A DNA stretch of 64,000 bases from positions 1 to 64,000 of the forward strand of contig CAZIKN010000016.1 of assembly GCA_964539805.1 (NCBI GenBank). Reading direction: 5' to 3'. Origin of the DNA: M3007 sp964539805. Lineage in GTDB: Bacteria > Bacteroidota > Bacteroidia > Chitinophagales > Saprospiraceae. Position numbers and translations under genes: made by a program. Under the pieces are notes generated by a model. That model was not told the DNA's origin. It did not search any database and saw only the letters and a list, made by a program, of their open reading frames with translations. How positions within the stretch are numbered: position 1 is the first letter of the stretch; every line of letters starts with the position of its first letter. Shown piece by piece: positions 52,522-61,476 of the stretch.

Positions 52522-55452
52522 TTAAAAATCAAGGTTGATGCCGCCTACGATGACTTTGTTCATGGGGCTTGACATGGAGCCGCCGCGTTCGGGGTCGTAG
52601 TCATCAATCTTGGAATAGGTCCAGAGATTTCTTCCGGAGATATAAATTCTCAGGTTGTCGGCTTTTATCTTGTTGGTCATAGCGTCTGGCAAGGTATAGC
52701 CAAGGGTAAGTCCCCTTAATTTCAAGAAAGAGCCATCGCGATAGAACAGAGAGGAGTAGTACAAGGTGGCTGCCTGTGACCTTGTGGAACTGGGCCTTGG
52801 GAAAGCATTTGTGGCGTTTTCAGGAGTCCAGTAATCATGTACCAAGCTGTTTTCATTGGCTTGAGGGTCATATACACCCACCAGGTCATACCTTATCATT
52901 TGGCCCCAACGGGCGAAGAACTGGACATTGAGATCAAATCCAAACACTTTAAGGTCGCTATTGAGGTTACCTATCCAGTCGGGCCGACCGGAACCGATGA
53001 TGACCCGGTCATTGGTAGCATCTATTTTGCCGTCGCCGTTTTGGTCTTTTACTTTGATGTCACCGGGCACCTGATTGAAGGTTTTGGCAGCATCCACTTC
53101 ATTGGATTGCCAGATGCCGATTTTCTCGTAGTCATAGAAGGATTGGGTGGTTTGTCCGATAAACCAACCGTTGGCAATGTCATTGGATTCTGTGGCCAAT
53201 TTTTCGATCTTTTCATTTACTTTTGTCCAATTGACACCTAAGTTCCAGCGCAGGTTTTTTTTGTTGACTACTGTGGCGCTCAGGCCCAATTCTATGCCTT
53301 TTGTATTTGTTTGGCCAATATTCTGGATGATGGAAGTAGCCCCGGACGTAAGTGGCAACAAGCGCTCAAGGAGCAGGTCTTTGGTATCGGTACTAAAGAG
53401 GTCAAGCGTGCCTGTGAGGCGGTTGCCAAACAATCCGAAGTCTAAGCCAATGTTGGATGTGGTTGATATTTCCCAGCGCAGGTCAGGGTTGCCAATTCTT
53501 GGGGAGTACGAATAGCCGATTGCGGCGGCCTCATCCCAGGCAAAAGGTACGCGGTTGAGCAGGTTTTGGGAGGAATAAGGCTCTACGGCTGAATTGCCTG
53601 CCTTACCCCAGCTGGCCCTTAGCTTAAGGTCAGAAATCAGGTTGTTGTTGCTCAAAAACTGCTCCTGGCTTAGGCGCCATGCGGCTGATACAGATGGGAA
53701 AAAAGCCCATTTGTTGCCTGCGCTCAATTGGCTGGCACCGTCGGTGCGTCCGGTAAGCGTCAATAGGTACTTATCGGCAAAGTTATACATCAAACGACCT
53801 GTGTAGGACACCAGCGCAGACTCTTTGTAGTCGGCTCCGATGGATACCTGAGCGTTGGCGTTAGCCAGGCCGTAGTAGAGTTGGCTCTTGACCAATTGGT
53901 TGGTGCCCTGAGCCGTGGAGGACTCAAATTTGTTGGTCAGCACGGAATGCACACCGGTCAGGTTAAAATTGTGCTTGCCTGCTGACACGTTGTAGTTCAG
54001 GATATTTTCCAGGTTTAGGCCAATGGAGTTGCCCGCAATGTACCTGGCCAATGCTTGCGCACCGTTCCTGAAATGGGTTTGTGCGCCTGCGAAAAGGCCA
54101 TCCCTGGTTCCGGTGAGGTTTATGCCGAGGTTTGACTTAAAAGAGAGGTTTTCCAAAAGGTTGACACTTACGTATGCAGAGCTAAAGATGCGGCTGGTGC
54201 GCACGTTGTTTTCGTAGTTGTTGGGTTCAAGATCAGTCAATGGGTTGATATTTCGTCCGTTGTTGATCAAGATGTTCAGGTTGCCGTTTGCATCATAGGG
54301 TTCTTCCAATGGCACCAGTTTGTTGGCTCCTCCGAGCGGATCAAAACGCAAGTCCTGATCGTAGTATGTTATCTGGTTTTGTGTGCCGAGGCTGAATATT
54401 TTATTGATCTTGTGGTCCACATTGGCCCTGAAGGAATAGCGCCTCAATTCATCCTTGGCAATGATTCCTTTTTCGTTAAAAAGATCAAGTGAAAGGTAAA
54501 TATTTGTTTTTTCATTGCCGGTGGAAACCCCCAACTGGTAATCACTCTGCGATCCGTTTTGGATAAAAAGATCAGGCCAATAGGTTCCTTTATTGCTCAG
54601 CAGGTTGCCAAAAATCTTGGCATCATCGGCCTCCGAAGCCCAATTGCCGGTAGTCCGGTTGGATTCACGCCTGAATTGTTTGTATTCCTCCGGGCCCATG
54701 ACACGGGGGTAGCCAGCCAAAGATGTCGCTCCAGCATAGGCATTGAAGGAAACCGCAGTTTTGTCCTTTCTGCCCTTCTTGGTGGTGATGATGATCACTC
54801 CATTTGCCCCCCTTGAACCATAAATGGCCGTAGAAGCGGCATCTTTTAGCACCTCCATGGATTCAACATCGTTGGGATTGATATCCTGTACATTGCTGTA
54901 CTGGATGCCGTCCACGATAAACAGCGGAGTATTGGACGCCGTAAGTGAGCGATTGCCGCGCACCAGTACATTCACATTTGCACCTGCCGCTCCGCTTGAA
55001 CGGGTGATGTCCACGCCAGGCAATTTACCTTGTAAGGCCTCCATTACATTGGTTGTGGGCACGGTTTTGAGATCGGCTGGCTTTACAGATACAATGGCAC
55101 CGGTAACATTGCTTTTTTTGACAGCTCCATAACCGATTACCACTACTTCCTCTATGAGTTCGGAATTGAGGGCCAGGGCGACATTAAGTGTGGGGTTGTT
55201 GTTGACGGCCAGATCACGACTCACATAGCCCGTATAACGAAAGGATAAAGTGCCGTCAGCAGGAACGGTAAGGACATAGTTGCCTTGGGCGTCAGTGCTG
55301 GTACCAGTGGTTGATCCAAGCAGTGCTACCGTAGCCCCGATAAGTGGCTCGGCGGTCGTTTCGTCGGTCACTTTTCCGGAAACTCTTATTTGGGATTGCC
55401 CAAATAATGAAACCGACAGCATGACGAAAAGCAGAATAAAAGTTGGCTTCAT
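52522..55452 (-). CDS. SusC-family TonB-dependent oligosaccharide transporter
   Basis: 976 residues. Signal peptide; carboxypeptidase-like regulatory domain (~22-100; VSGKVTDETTAEPLIGATV); TonB box region EEVVVIGYGAVKKSNVTGA; plug domain with LQGKLPGVDITRSSGAAGA, IFIVDGIQ-type LFIVDGIQY, and MEVLKDAASTAIYGSRGANGV; a 22-strand barrel ending in PMNKVIVGGINLDF. It takes up pectic oligomers across the outer membrane. It is the first gene of the SusCD pair, and the operator-like site at 55530 lies ~80 bp upstream of its start. Confidence 0.95.
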   Translation of the reverse strand: MKPTFILLFVMLSVSLFGQSQIRVSGKVTDETTAEPLIGATVALLGSTTGTSTDAQGNYVLTVPADGTLSFRYTGYVSRDLAVNNNPTLNVALALNSELIEEVVVIGYGAVKKSNVTGAIVSVKPADLKTVPTTNVMEALQGKLPGVDITRSSGAAGANVNVLVRGNRSLTASNTPLFIVDGIQYSNVQDINPNDVESMEVLKDAASTAIYGSRGANGVIIITTKKGRKDKTAVSFNAYAGATSLAGYPRVMGPEEYKQFRRESNRTTGNWASEADDAKIFGNLLSNKGTYWPDLFIQNGSQSDYQLGVSTGNEKTNIYLSLDLFNEKGIIAKDELRRYSFRANVDHKINKIFSLGTQNQITYYDQDLRFDPLGGANKLVPLEEPYDANGNLNILINNGRNINPLTDLEPNNYENNVRTSRIFSSAYVSVNLLENLSFKSNLGINLTGTRDGLFAGAQTHFRNGAQALARYIAGNSIGLNLENILNYNVSAGKHNFNLTGVHSVLTNKFESSTAQGTNQLVKSQLYYGLANANAQVSIGADYKESALVSYTGRLMYNFADKYLLTLTGRTDGASQLSAGNKWAFFPSVSAAWRLSQEQFLSNNNLISDLKLRASWGKAGNSAVEPYSSQNLLNRVPFAWDEAAAIGYSYSPRIGNPDLRWEISTTSNIGLDFGLFGNRLTGTLDLFSTDTKDLLLERLLPLTSGATSIIQNIGQTNTKGIELGLSATVVNKKNLRWNLGVNWTKVNEKIEKLATESNDIANGWFIGQTTQSFYDYEKIGIWQSNEVDAAKTFNQVPGDIKVKDQNGDGKIDATNDRVIIGSGRPDWIGNLNSDLKVFGFDLNVQFFARWGQMIRYDLVGVYDPQANENSLVHDYWTPENATNAFPRPSSTRSQAATLYYSSLFYRDGSFLKLRGLTLGYTLPDAMTNKIKADNLRIYISGRNLWTYSKIDDYDPERGGSMSSPMNKVIVGGINLDF

Positions 55453-55481
55453 ACTTAAATTATTTTATTTTAAATTGAATG

Positions 55482-55514
55482 CGAAACTATGTCTAGTGCT
55501 TTTTGTCACCACAA
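55482..55514 (-). promoter_or_regulatory. Putative susC promoter
   Basis: On the minus strand TTG (plus 55512-55514), 22 nt, TAGTTTCG (plus 55482-55489; one mismatch to TAnnTTTG). The operator-like site starts 15 bp further upstream. Confidence 0.35.
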
Positions 55515-55529
55515 CAATTACTTGGATTT

Positions 55530-55548
55530 ATTTACGCAAACGTTGTCA
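55530..55548. promoter_or_regulatory. LacI-family operator-like site upstream of susC
   Basis: ATTTACGCAAACGTTGTCA, 19 bp identical to 60131-60149. The AACGTT centre is typical of LacI/GalR operators, which bind palindromes around a central CG. Position is upstream of the predicted -33 box, so the regulator could activate or repress from here. Confidence 0.6.
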
Positions 55549-55579
55549 GAGAAGCGCTTTTACCCCAAAAACGGCCTGT

Positions 55580-58246
55580 TTACCTTACCCTAAACCAATC
55601 TATTTGTACATACCCGGGTCTTTTTTCATCTTTTGGGGCAAGGCAAAAGAGTCCCATTTTGGCACCAACCCACTTGCCTTGCCGGGCAAAAAACGCCTCT
55701 CCAAGATCGGTAAAATGCTCCCCATCCGTACTGTATGAAAATTGGCAATGTGCCTTTGGCTGTGATAAATTTTGCTCGTAAACCGACCTGACTTTCAAGC
55801 GGAGATATACCACATCTGATGAACGGCGGGCATCAAACGGGACCGAAGTAGCCGAAGCACTGGTCTCGGCAGTACCCATGTCGGCATTCATGCAGGTTTT
55901 CATGTTTATGCTGAAAGTATTTTTTCCTGTTCGGGCCATACTGATGCGTTGGTAATCCAGCCCAAACACAATAAGGCCCGCTTCTTCGCCTTTGGCAAGG
56001 CCCTCCAGATTCAATTTGGCCGTTGCCTCGAAGGCCTCGGCAGGGAATTTTTGCATCAACAGATTGGTCTGCATCCAGAGGTTTGCCTGCCGTACTTTTG
56101 GAACGGCGTTTAACTGTAAGCGGCCCTCTAAGGGCAGACATTTGTACCACGATGCGGAAGGGTTTGCCTGCCATTGCCATTGCAGGCCGATGTGTCCATC
56201 CTCGAACTCATCAGAGGCCGCCGGGCAAAAAGGATCAGAAGGGGCCGTAGGCAAAGGGCACCGGAAGCAGGCTACCGGCTCGCCAATGCCATCCCCATCG
56301 GCATCTTTCCCGATCAGGGGCCAGTCATTTTGCCAGGACACAGGCTGCAAATGCACAATTCTGCCATAAGCACCCTTGTCCTGAAAATGTATAAACCAAT
56401 CCTCACCAGCTGCTGTGCTGACCCATGCGCCCTGGTGGGGGCCATTGATGGCAGAAAACCCTTGTTCCAACACGATCCTGTCTTCGTATGGGCCAAATAC
56501 GGTTTTTGACCTCAGTACCGTTTGCCAACCGGTGGCCACCCCTCCTGCCGGAGCAAAGATGTAATAGTAGCCATTTCGTTTGTACATTTTAGGGCCTTCT
56601 ATGGTGTTGTGGTGCGCTTGCCCATTGAACACGAGGCTGGAACTGCCGTAAATGCTGTCACCGACGGGCGACATCTCGTTGAGCAGCAGCACACTTTTCA
56701 GGCCAACCCTGCTGTTTGCGTATGCGTGTACAAGATATGCCTTGCCATCATCGTCCCAGAAAGGACAGCAATCAATCCAGCCCGTCACCTTTTTGACCAA
56801 ACGCAAGGGAGCCCAAGGCCCCTCCGGGTCTTTAGCCTTCGTCATAAAAACACCGCGGTCTGGATCACCAAAAAAAATATAAAAATACCCATTGTGCCAA
56901 CGGATGCTCGGTGCCCAAATGGCATTGCCGTGTTGTGGGGACTGGAATGCTTTATCTGGGTAATATGGAGCGGCATGGCCTATTATTTTCCAGTGTACCA
57001 GATCCTTGGAATGCAGTATGGGAAGTCCCGGAAAATGGCTAAAACTGGAGGCTGTCATGTAATAATCATCAGCCACCCGAATGGCATCCGGATCCGAGTA
57101 ATCAGCGTGTATGATGGGATTACAATAAAAGTTTTCATGGGGGACAAGCGGGGCGGCATTTTGAGGCAGTATGTTGTGGTTCACTTTGCTTTCATACGGT
57201 TTCGGGGTGTTCCACCGGGGGGAAAGTACCTTTTCTTTTGTCAAATTTTTACTGTTTTCTGGGTCAATATTGTCCAAAAACCATAAAAATGAGGGGCCAT
57301 CACGGTGGCAATTGTTGTAATAGATGCGCTTTCCCCATTTTATCCTGTTTTCTGTGGGTACCTGATAAATTTCAGCGTCGGCCATATCAGCAGAAAAATG
57401 GCAGTTGATCAGGACGATCCGGGCATCGCGGTGAAATCGGCCTAATTTAAAGCCCGGATCACCCCTAAAACTGCTGTTTTGGACAACCGAAATGGCCGTG
57501 CTGTCCGCAGAGCCGTCATGCCAGATGGCAGCGTTTTTATTGTGGCAAATGAAATGCATCCCTTCGGCAAAAGCCCATCCTCGTGGGCAGTACAGATCCA
57601 CGCCGCCTTCTATGGTACAGTTGGAAAAGCTGTAAGTTCCATTTTCGGCATCCCAGGGGCTAACGGTATCCCCTCCAAGCGAATAAAAATTGCAGCCCTC
57701 CACTTGCAGACGTTGTGTGGGTGGCATAGCCCGGAGGGCAAACTGGTGTCCATCGTTTTTAACATGGATTGTTTTTTCCTTACAGGCAAACGTGAAACTT
57801 TCCCGGAGATCAAAACCATAGGTATTGACAACGCACAGGTTTTTGAGTTTCACATCGTTCGCTCTGATATTGAGGACTGCGGCACCCCAATCGTCGGGAT
57901 GGTCACAACGGTGTAGTTCGCGATAAATGGCCATTTTTATGATGACGCCCGTTGGCGGAAGCAGTTGATGTTCGTCAAGCAGTTCTGTCCAGCTTTTGTT
58001 CCCATAAGGCATGCTGTCACCGACAAGTGAAATATTGTTTTTGGCAATAAATACCCTTTCCTCATAGATGCCCGGCTTTATGCGCACTATTTTGGGCGCA
58101 TCATCATCAGCAAAACTGTCAATGGCTTTTTGGATGGAAGTAAACTGCCCACTGCCATCTTTGGCAACGGTGATGAGGGTCTGGCCATTTGCCATTTGCC
58201 CCAAGATGAGGGCAAATAACTGGCAGACAATGATAGACTTGTGCAT
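55580..58246 (-). CDS. CE8 pectin methylesterase fused to GH43 glycosidase
   Basis: 888 residues. Signal peptide to ANGQ. Residues ~22-320 are a CE8 beta-helix: DGHQFALRAMPP (Gln), FYSLGGDTVSPWDAENGTY and CTIEGGVDLYCPRGWAF (catalytic Asp pair region) and LGRFHRDARIVL (Arg region). Residues ~345-650 are a five-bladed GH43 propeller: HADYSDPDAIRVADDYYM (Asp base), GWIDCCPFWDDDGKAYLVHA (Asp), AHHNTIEGPKMYKRNGYYYIF (Glu acid). Residues ~690-888 form a beta-sandwich ending YVQIDWFRVR. The protein would demethylate and trim arabinan or galactan side chains. The CE8-GH43 fusion is unusual to my knowledge. Confidence 0.88.
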   Translation of the reverse strand: MHKSIIVCQLFALILGQMANGQTLITVAKDGSGQFTSIQKAIDSFADDDAPKIVRIKPGIYEERVFIAKNNISLVGDSMPYGNKSWTELLDEHQLLPPTGVIIKMAIYRELHRCDHPDDWGAAVLNIRANDVKLKNLCVVNTYGFDLRESFTFACKEKTIHVKNDGHQFALRAMPPTQRLQVEGCNFYSLGGDTVSPWDAENGTYSFSNCTIEGGVDLYCPRGWAFAEGMHFICHNKNAAIWHDGSADSTAISVVQNSSFRGDPGFKLGRFHRDARIVLINCHFSADMADAEIYQVPTENRIKWGKRIYYNNCHRDGPSFLWFLDNIDPENSKNLTKEKVLSPRWNTPKPYESKVNHNILPQNAAPLVPHENFYCNPIIHADYSDPDAIRVADDYYMTASSFSHFPGLPILHSKDLVHWKIIGHAAPYYPDKAFQSPQHGNAIWAPSIRWHNGYFYIFFGDPDRGVFMTKAKDPEGPWAPLRLVKKVTGWIDCCPFWDDDGKAYLVHAYANSRVGLKSVLLLNEMSPVGDSIYGSSSLVFNGQAHHNTIEGPKMYKRNGYYYIFAPAGGVATGWQTVLRSKTVFGPYEDRIVLEQGFSAINGPHQGAWVSTAAGEDWFIHFQDKGAYGRIVHLQPVSWQNDWPLIGKDADGDGIGEPVACFRCPLPTAPSDPFCPAASDEFEDGHIGLQWQWQANPSASWYKCLPLEGRLQLNAVPKVRQANLWMQTNLLMQKFPAEAFEATAKLNLEGLAKGEEAGLIVFGLDYQRISMARTGKNTFSINMKTCMNADMGTAETSASATSVPFDARRSSDVVYLRLKVRSVYEQNLSQPKAHCQFSYSTDGEHFTDLGEAFFARQGKWVGAKMGLFCLAPKDEKRPGYVQIDWFRVR

Positions 58247-58295
58247 GGTTTGTTGTTGTAGGTATTAAAAACAACCCGATGTAAGTAGGGCAAAA

Positions 58296-59126
58296 TCAAA
58301 ACAATGCATCCATGGCTACAAAGTCCATATCTGTAAAATCCTGATTTTCTCCGCCCATTGCCCAAATAAAGGAGTATGCAGCGCTGCCCGCCCCTGAATG
58401 TATGGACCAAGGGGGCGAAATAATGGCCTGATTGTTCCTGACTATAAGGTGGCGCGTTTCCTGTGGTTCGCCCATCAGGTGTATGATATTGGCATCAGGC
58501 GCCATGTCAAAATAAAAATACGCCTCGCTGCGCCGGAGGTGTGTGTGTGCGGGCATGGTATTCCAAATGTTGCCTGGCTGGAGCACCGTAAGGCCCATCA
58601 CCAATTGGCAGGATGGAATGCCGTCTTTGTGTATGTATTTGTAAATGGTGCGCTGATTGGCTTTTGCGGATTCGCCGAGTTGGACGGGAGAAGCATCGTT
58701 TTTATGAAACAAGCTGTTGGGGTATGGGTGATGTGCAGGAGTGCTCAACATAAAAAACAAAGCAGGATCATCCTCGCGCTCAGAAGAGAAAACCACGGAT
58801 TGGGTACCCTGGCCTAAGTACAGGCAGGACAGTTTGTCCAAAAAAAAATCCTGACCATCAGCCAATACCTGCCCTTTGCCCCCGATATTAATGATGCCAA
58901 TTTCCCTTCTCTGCAAGAAAAAATCGCTTTTTAAAGCCTCATAACTGCCTAAGGAAAGGCTTTTTTGCACCGGGTTGGCGCAGCCCATAATCATGCGGTC
59001 ATACAGGGTATAGGCCAGATGAAGGGCATCGCCCTCCACTAAGTTTTCCAGCAAAAATTGTGCCCTCAGTTGTGCGGTGTTCATGGCCTTTACTTCATTA
59101 GGCCCTGCTTCAAATAAAATCTTCAT
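58296..59126 (-). CDS. kduI: 5-keto-4-deoxyuronate isomerase
   Basis: 276 residues, cupin-like bi-barrel. The zinc-binding set PAHTHLRRSEAYFYFDM (two His and Glu) and ISPPWSIHSGAGSAAYSFIWAMGGENQDF match KduI (E. coli H196, H198, E203, H245). The N-terminus RYVLEN-like part is shorter than usual but no motif is lost. It isomerises 4-deoxy-L-threo-5-hexosulose uronate, formed from unsaturated uronate released by GH105, to 3-deoxy-D-glycero-2,5-hexodiulosonate for KduD. Lies between kduD and the CE8-GH43 gene. Confidence 0.92.
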   Translation of the reverse strand: MKILFEAGPNEVKAMNTAQLRAQFLLENLVEGDALHLAYTLYDRMIMGCANPVQKSLSLGSYEALKSDFFLQRREIGIINIGGKGQVLADGQDFFLDKLSCLYLGQGTQSVVFSSEREDDPALFFMLSTPAHHPYPNSLFHKNDASPVQLGESAKANQRTIYKYIHKDGIPSCQLVMGLTVLQPGNIWNTMPAHTHLRRSEAYFYFDMAPDANIIHLMGEPQETRHLIVRNNQAIISPPWSIHSGAGSAAYSFIWAMGGENQDFTDMDFVAMDALF

Positions 59127-59264
59127 TCCAATACGATTTAATGATTATATAGGGTAAGGGTTATGGTAAAACCAAAATGGCATTGGCTCTTTATTCAACA
59201 ATAAACTATTGAAAATCAGGCAAATAAACCCTAAAATGGCCCACAGTATTTAAGATTTGGCAGC

Positions 59265-60041
59265 TCATCGCCCCATCCATCCGCCATCTACGGTTAAGAT
59301 GGTGCCATGTACATAGCGGGCAGCGGGAGAGGCCAAAAAGATAGCCGGGCCTACAAAATCCTCCGGCTCCCCCCAGCGCCCTGCGGGAATTCGGCTCAGA
59401 ATGGACCGGCTTCTTTCAGGGTCACTGCGCAGCGCTTCCGTGTTGTCCGTTGAAATATAGCCCGGGGCAATACCATTTACATTTACCCCTGAAGCGGCCC
59501 ACTCATTGGCAAAGGCTTTGATTAAGCTGCTCACACCACCTTTGCTGGCAGCATACCCTGGCACCAAAATGCCGCCCTGAAAACTGAGCAAAGAGGCAAT
59601 AAAAATGATGTTTCCATGCCCCTTTGCCACCATACGCTTGCCAATTTCACGCGTGACCAAAAACTGTGCGGAAAGGTTGGTGGCGATCACTTCATCCCAG
59701 AATTCATCACTGTGCTCCGCAATAGGGCTTCTTTTGATCGTGCCGGCATTGTTGACCAGGATGTCAATATCAGGATGTTCCTGTATGACCTGTTGCAGGA
59801 AGCGGAGCACATCCTTTCGGTCCGAAAAATCGCAAGCATAGGGATAAAAGTTTTGCCCCATGCCATTTACAGCGTCGCTTACGCTACTTTCTCCCTTGGT
59901 CATGGTTCGCGAAACACCAATAATATGGCATCCGGCCTCTGCCAGACCTATGGCGATGGCCTTGCCAATTCCCTTCGAGCATCCTGTTACCAACGCTGTT
60001 TTTCCGCTTATATCAAAAGGGTTAACCGACTTGTTGTCCAT
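59265..60041 (-). CDS. kduD: 2-deoxy-D-gluconate 3-dehydrogenase type SDR (2-dehydro-3-deoxy-D-gluconate 5-dehydrogenase)
   Basis: 258 residues from the ATG at 60041 (MDNKSVNPFDISGK); the longer reading to 60098 runs over the promoter. Classical SDR: TGCSKGIGKAIAIGLAEAG (cofactor loop), NNAGTIKRSPIAE, catalytic Tyr-Lys in GYAASKGGVSSL and the KduD-type end GTILTVDGGWMGR. It reduces the KduI product to KDG with NAD(P)H. First gene of the minus-strand locus; the divergent lacI gene starts 149 bp away, and operator and promoter sites lie between them. Confidence 0.9.
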   Translation of the reverse strand: MDNKSVNPFDISGKTALVTGCSKGIGKAIAIGLAEAGCHIIGVSRTMTKGESSVSDAVNGMGQNFYPYACDFSDRKDVLRFLQQVIQEHPDIDILVNNAGTIKRSPIAEHSDEFWDEVIATNLSAQFLVTREIGKRMVAKGHGNIIFIASLLSFQGGILVPGYAASKGGVSSLIKAFANEWAASGVNVNGIAPGYISTDNTEALRSDPERSRSILSRIPAGRWGEPEDFVGPAIFLASPAARYVHGTILTVDGGWMGR

Positions 60042-60095
60042 GTTATATGAAATGAAAACTACCAATTTGTTGAAAACAAGAAGCAAGGTGAGAAA

Positions 60096-60127
60096 CAAAT
60101 GGGCTTAGTATCATGGCTCGCCACAAA
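60096..60127 (-). promoter_or_regulatory. Putative kduD promoter
   Basis: On the minus strand TTTG (plus 60124-60127), 20 nt, CCCATTTG (plus 60096-60103). The operator starts 4 bp further upstream. Confidence 0.35.
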
Positions 60128-60130
60128 AAA

Positions 60131-60149
60131 ATTTACGCAAACGTTGTCA
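60131..60149. promoter_or_regulatory. LacI-family operator-like site in the kduD/lacI intergenic region
   Basis: ATTTACGCAAACGTTGTCA, identical over 19 bp to the site at 55530. It covers the -33 region of the lacI promoter and abuts that of kduD, so binding could repress both, including autoregulation. Confidence 0.65.
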
Positions 60150-60163
60150 ATGACGTATCTTTG
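60132..60163 (+). promoter_or_regulatory. lacI promoter
   Basis: TATCTTTG at 60156-60163 is an exact TAnnTTTG box; the -33 equivalent (TTTA, 60132-60135, 20 nt upstream) falls inside the operator. An inverted repeat GGTGT-N6-ACACC follows at 60163-60178. Confidence 0.45.
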
Positions 60164-60190
60164 GTGTGAATTGACACCATATTAGCACTC

Positions 60191-61177
60191 ATGTCCAGAT
60201 CCACCATCAAAGAAATAGCACAAGCACTCAACCTTTCTGTTTCCTCTGTATCAAGGGCATTGCGCGACAGTTATGAAATTGGAGAGGATACCAAAAAAAA
60301 GGTGCTTGAATATGCCCAATCGGTCAATTACCGACCCAATCCGCTGGCCCTCGGACTGAAAGAAAGGCGAAGTCACTCGATTTGTGTCATTGTGCCCGAA
60401 ATAGCCAACAACTTTTTCTCAGAGGTGATCAACGGGATAGACATGGCAGCCTACGCCAAAGGATACAATGTGTTTGTGTTTCAGAGTCACGAAGATTGTG
60501 CGCGCGAGATAGAGTGTATCCAGCATGGTTTGGATCGGCGTGTTGACGGATTTATCATATCACTCTCTGGTACAACCTCCCATTATGACCACCTGAAAAT
60601 GTTGATTGATGAACGAGTGCCAACCGTCTATTTTGATCGCGTGCCTCCCTTTAGCCAGGTAAACAAGGTAGTGGTGGACAATTTTGAAGGGGCCTACAAT
60701 GGCACCAAGCATCTTATTGACATGGGTAAAAAACGGATCGCCAACCTTTCAAGCCCTCTTTATCTTTCTATCACACAGGAAAGGCATGCAGGGTATCTGG
60801 CCTGTTTGAAAGATCACGGCATTGAAATTGATGAAAACCTGATTCGCTTTTGCAGCTTTGCCCCTGAAGATGCTTTTCAGGCCATTCATCATGTTGTTGC
60901 CAATGCTCAGCCCGATGCCCTTTTTATCAACAGTGATCGGCTTACCCTCAACTCCTTGCAGGCTATCAAAAAGAGCCAACACCTCATCCCAACACCGCTC
61001 GAAATAGTAGGTTTTACCAATTTCAAACATGTCAGCCTATTTAATCCCACCATGAAGGCCATCCGTCAGCCTGCCAGTGAGATCGGTGCCAAAACCGTTG
61101 AACTGCTGATCCAAAATATTGACCCTAAAAAGAAAGTGATAGAACCTGTAATGCTTACCCTGAAAACATATATGTAA
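60191..61177 (+). CDS. LacI-family transcriptional regulator of the pectin locus
   Basis: 328 residues. N-terminal HTH 1-50 (STIKEIAQALNLSVSSVSRALRD) with the family's hinge YRPNPLALGLKERRS; a periplasmic-binding-protein-like effector domain ~60-328 (ICVIVPEIANNFFSEVINGID, VDGFIISLSG, PTVYFDRVPP, INSDRLTLNSLQAIKK). It sits divergent from kduD, with one candidate operator between them and another before susC, so it is the likely controller of the entire locus. Effector is probably a pectin-derived uronide such as KDG (inference). Confidence 0.93.
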   Translation: MSRSTIKEIAQALNLSVSSVSRALRDSYEIGEDTKKKVLEYAQSVNYRPNPLALGLKERRSHSICVIVPEIANNFFSEVINGIDMAAYAKGYNVFVFQSHEDCAREIECIQHGLDRRVDGFIISLSGTTSHYDHLKMLIDERVPTVYFDRVPPFSQVNKVVVDNFEGAYNGTKHLIDMGKKRIANLSSPLYLSITQERHAGYLACLKDHGIEIDENLIRFCSFAPEDAFQAIHHVVANAQPDALFINSDRLTLNSLQAIKKSQHLIPTPLEIVGFTNFKHVSLFNPTMKAIRQPASEIGAKTVELLIQNIDPKKKVIEPVMLTLKTYM

Positions 61178-61210
61178 ACATTTCATATGCAATAATTTAT
61201 ATCTTATACC

Positions 61211-61260
61211 CATGAAAAATAAACAGGAGTCATCCCGAAATTCCGGATAACTCCTGTTTA
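61211..61260 (-). terminator. Intrinsic terminator for the minus-strand small ORF and propeller gene
   Basis: Hairpin with arms TAAACAGGAGT and ACTCCTGTTTA (61220-61260), followed on the minus strand by TATTTTTCAT. It may also stop lacI transcription from the other side. The stop codon of the small ORF lies inside the hairpin's first arm. Confidence 0.7.
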
Positions 61261-61350
61261 TGGTACTACCACGTCCGGCAAATGTCCCGGCAATCCGAGT
61301 GGCCGATTTTTCCTTGCTTTTCGTTGTTCGTCGGTTAAAATGTCCTGCAT
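61258..61350 (-). CDS. Possible 30-residue ORF with strong Shine-Dalgarno
   Basis: ATG at 61348-61350 preceded by GAGGAGG at 6-7 nt, a ribosome site much stronger than is normal in Bacteroidota. The product begins MQDILTDEQRKARKNR and ends HLPDVVVP. LTDEQR recalls the helices of Spy/CpxP-like periplasmic proteins, but no signal is present. A terminator follows directly. 12-bp inverted repeats CCACGTCCGGCA/TGCCGGACGTGG (61269-61280 and 61396-61407) bracket most of it. It may be a real small gene, a leader or part of a repeat element. It occupies about one third of the 61178-61476 gap. Confidence 0.35.
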   Translation of the reverse strand: MQDILTDEQRKARKNRPLGLPGHLPDVVVP

Positions 61351-61476
61351 TTCGCCCTCCTCACGCCTAAATCAAGAAAAATTCTAACAGGTCACATGCC
61401 GGACGTGGCAATACGCAGATTTGGCGAGAGCAGACTGGTACATGAGAAAGCCCCCAAGCCATTTACCCAATGATCT

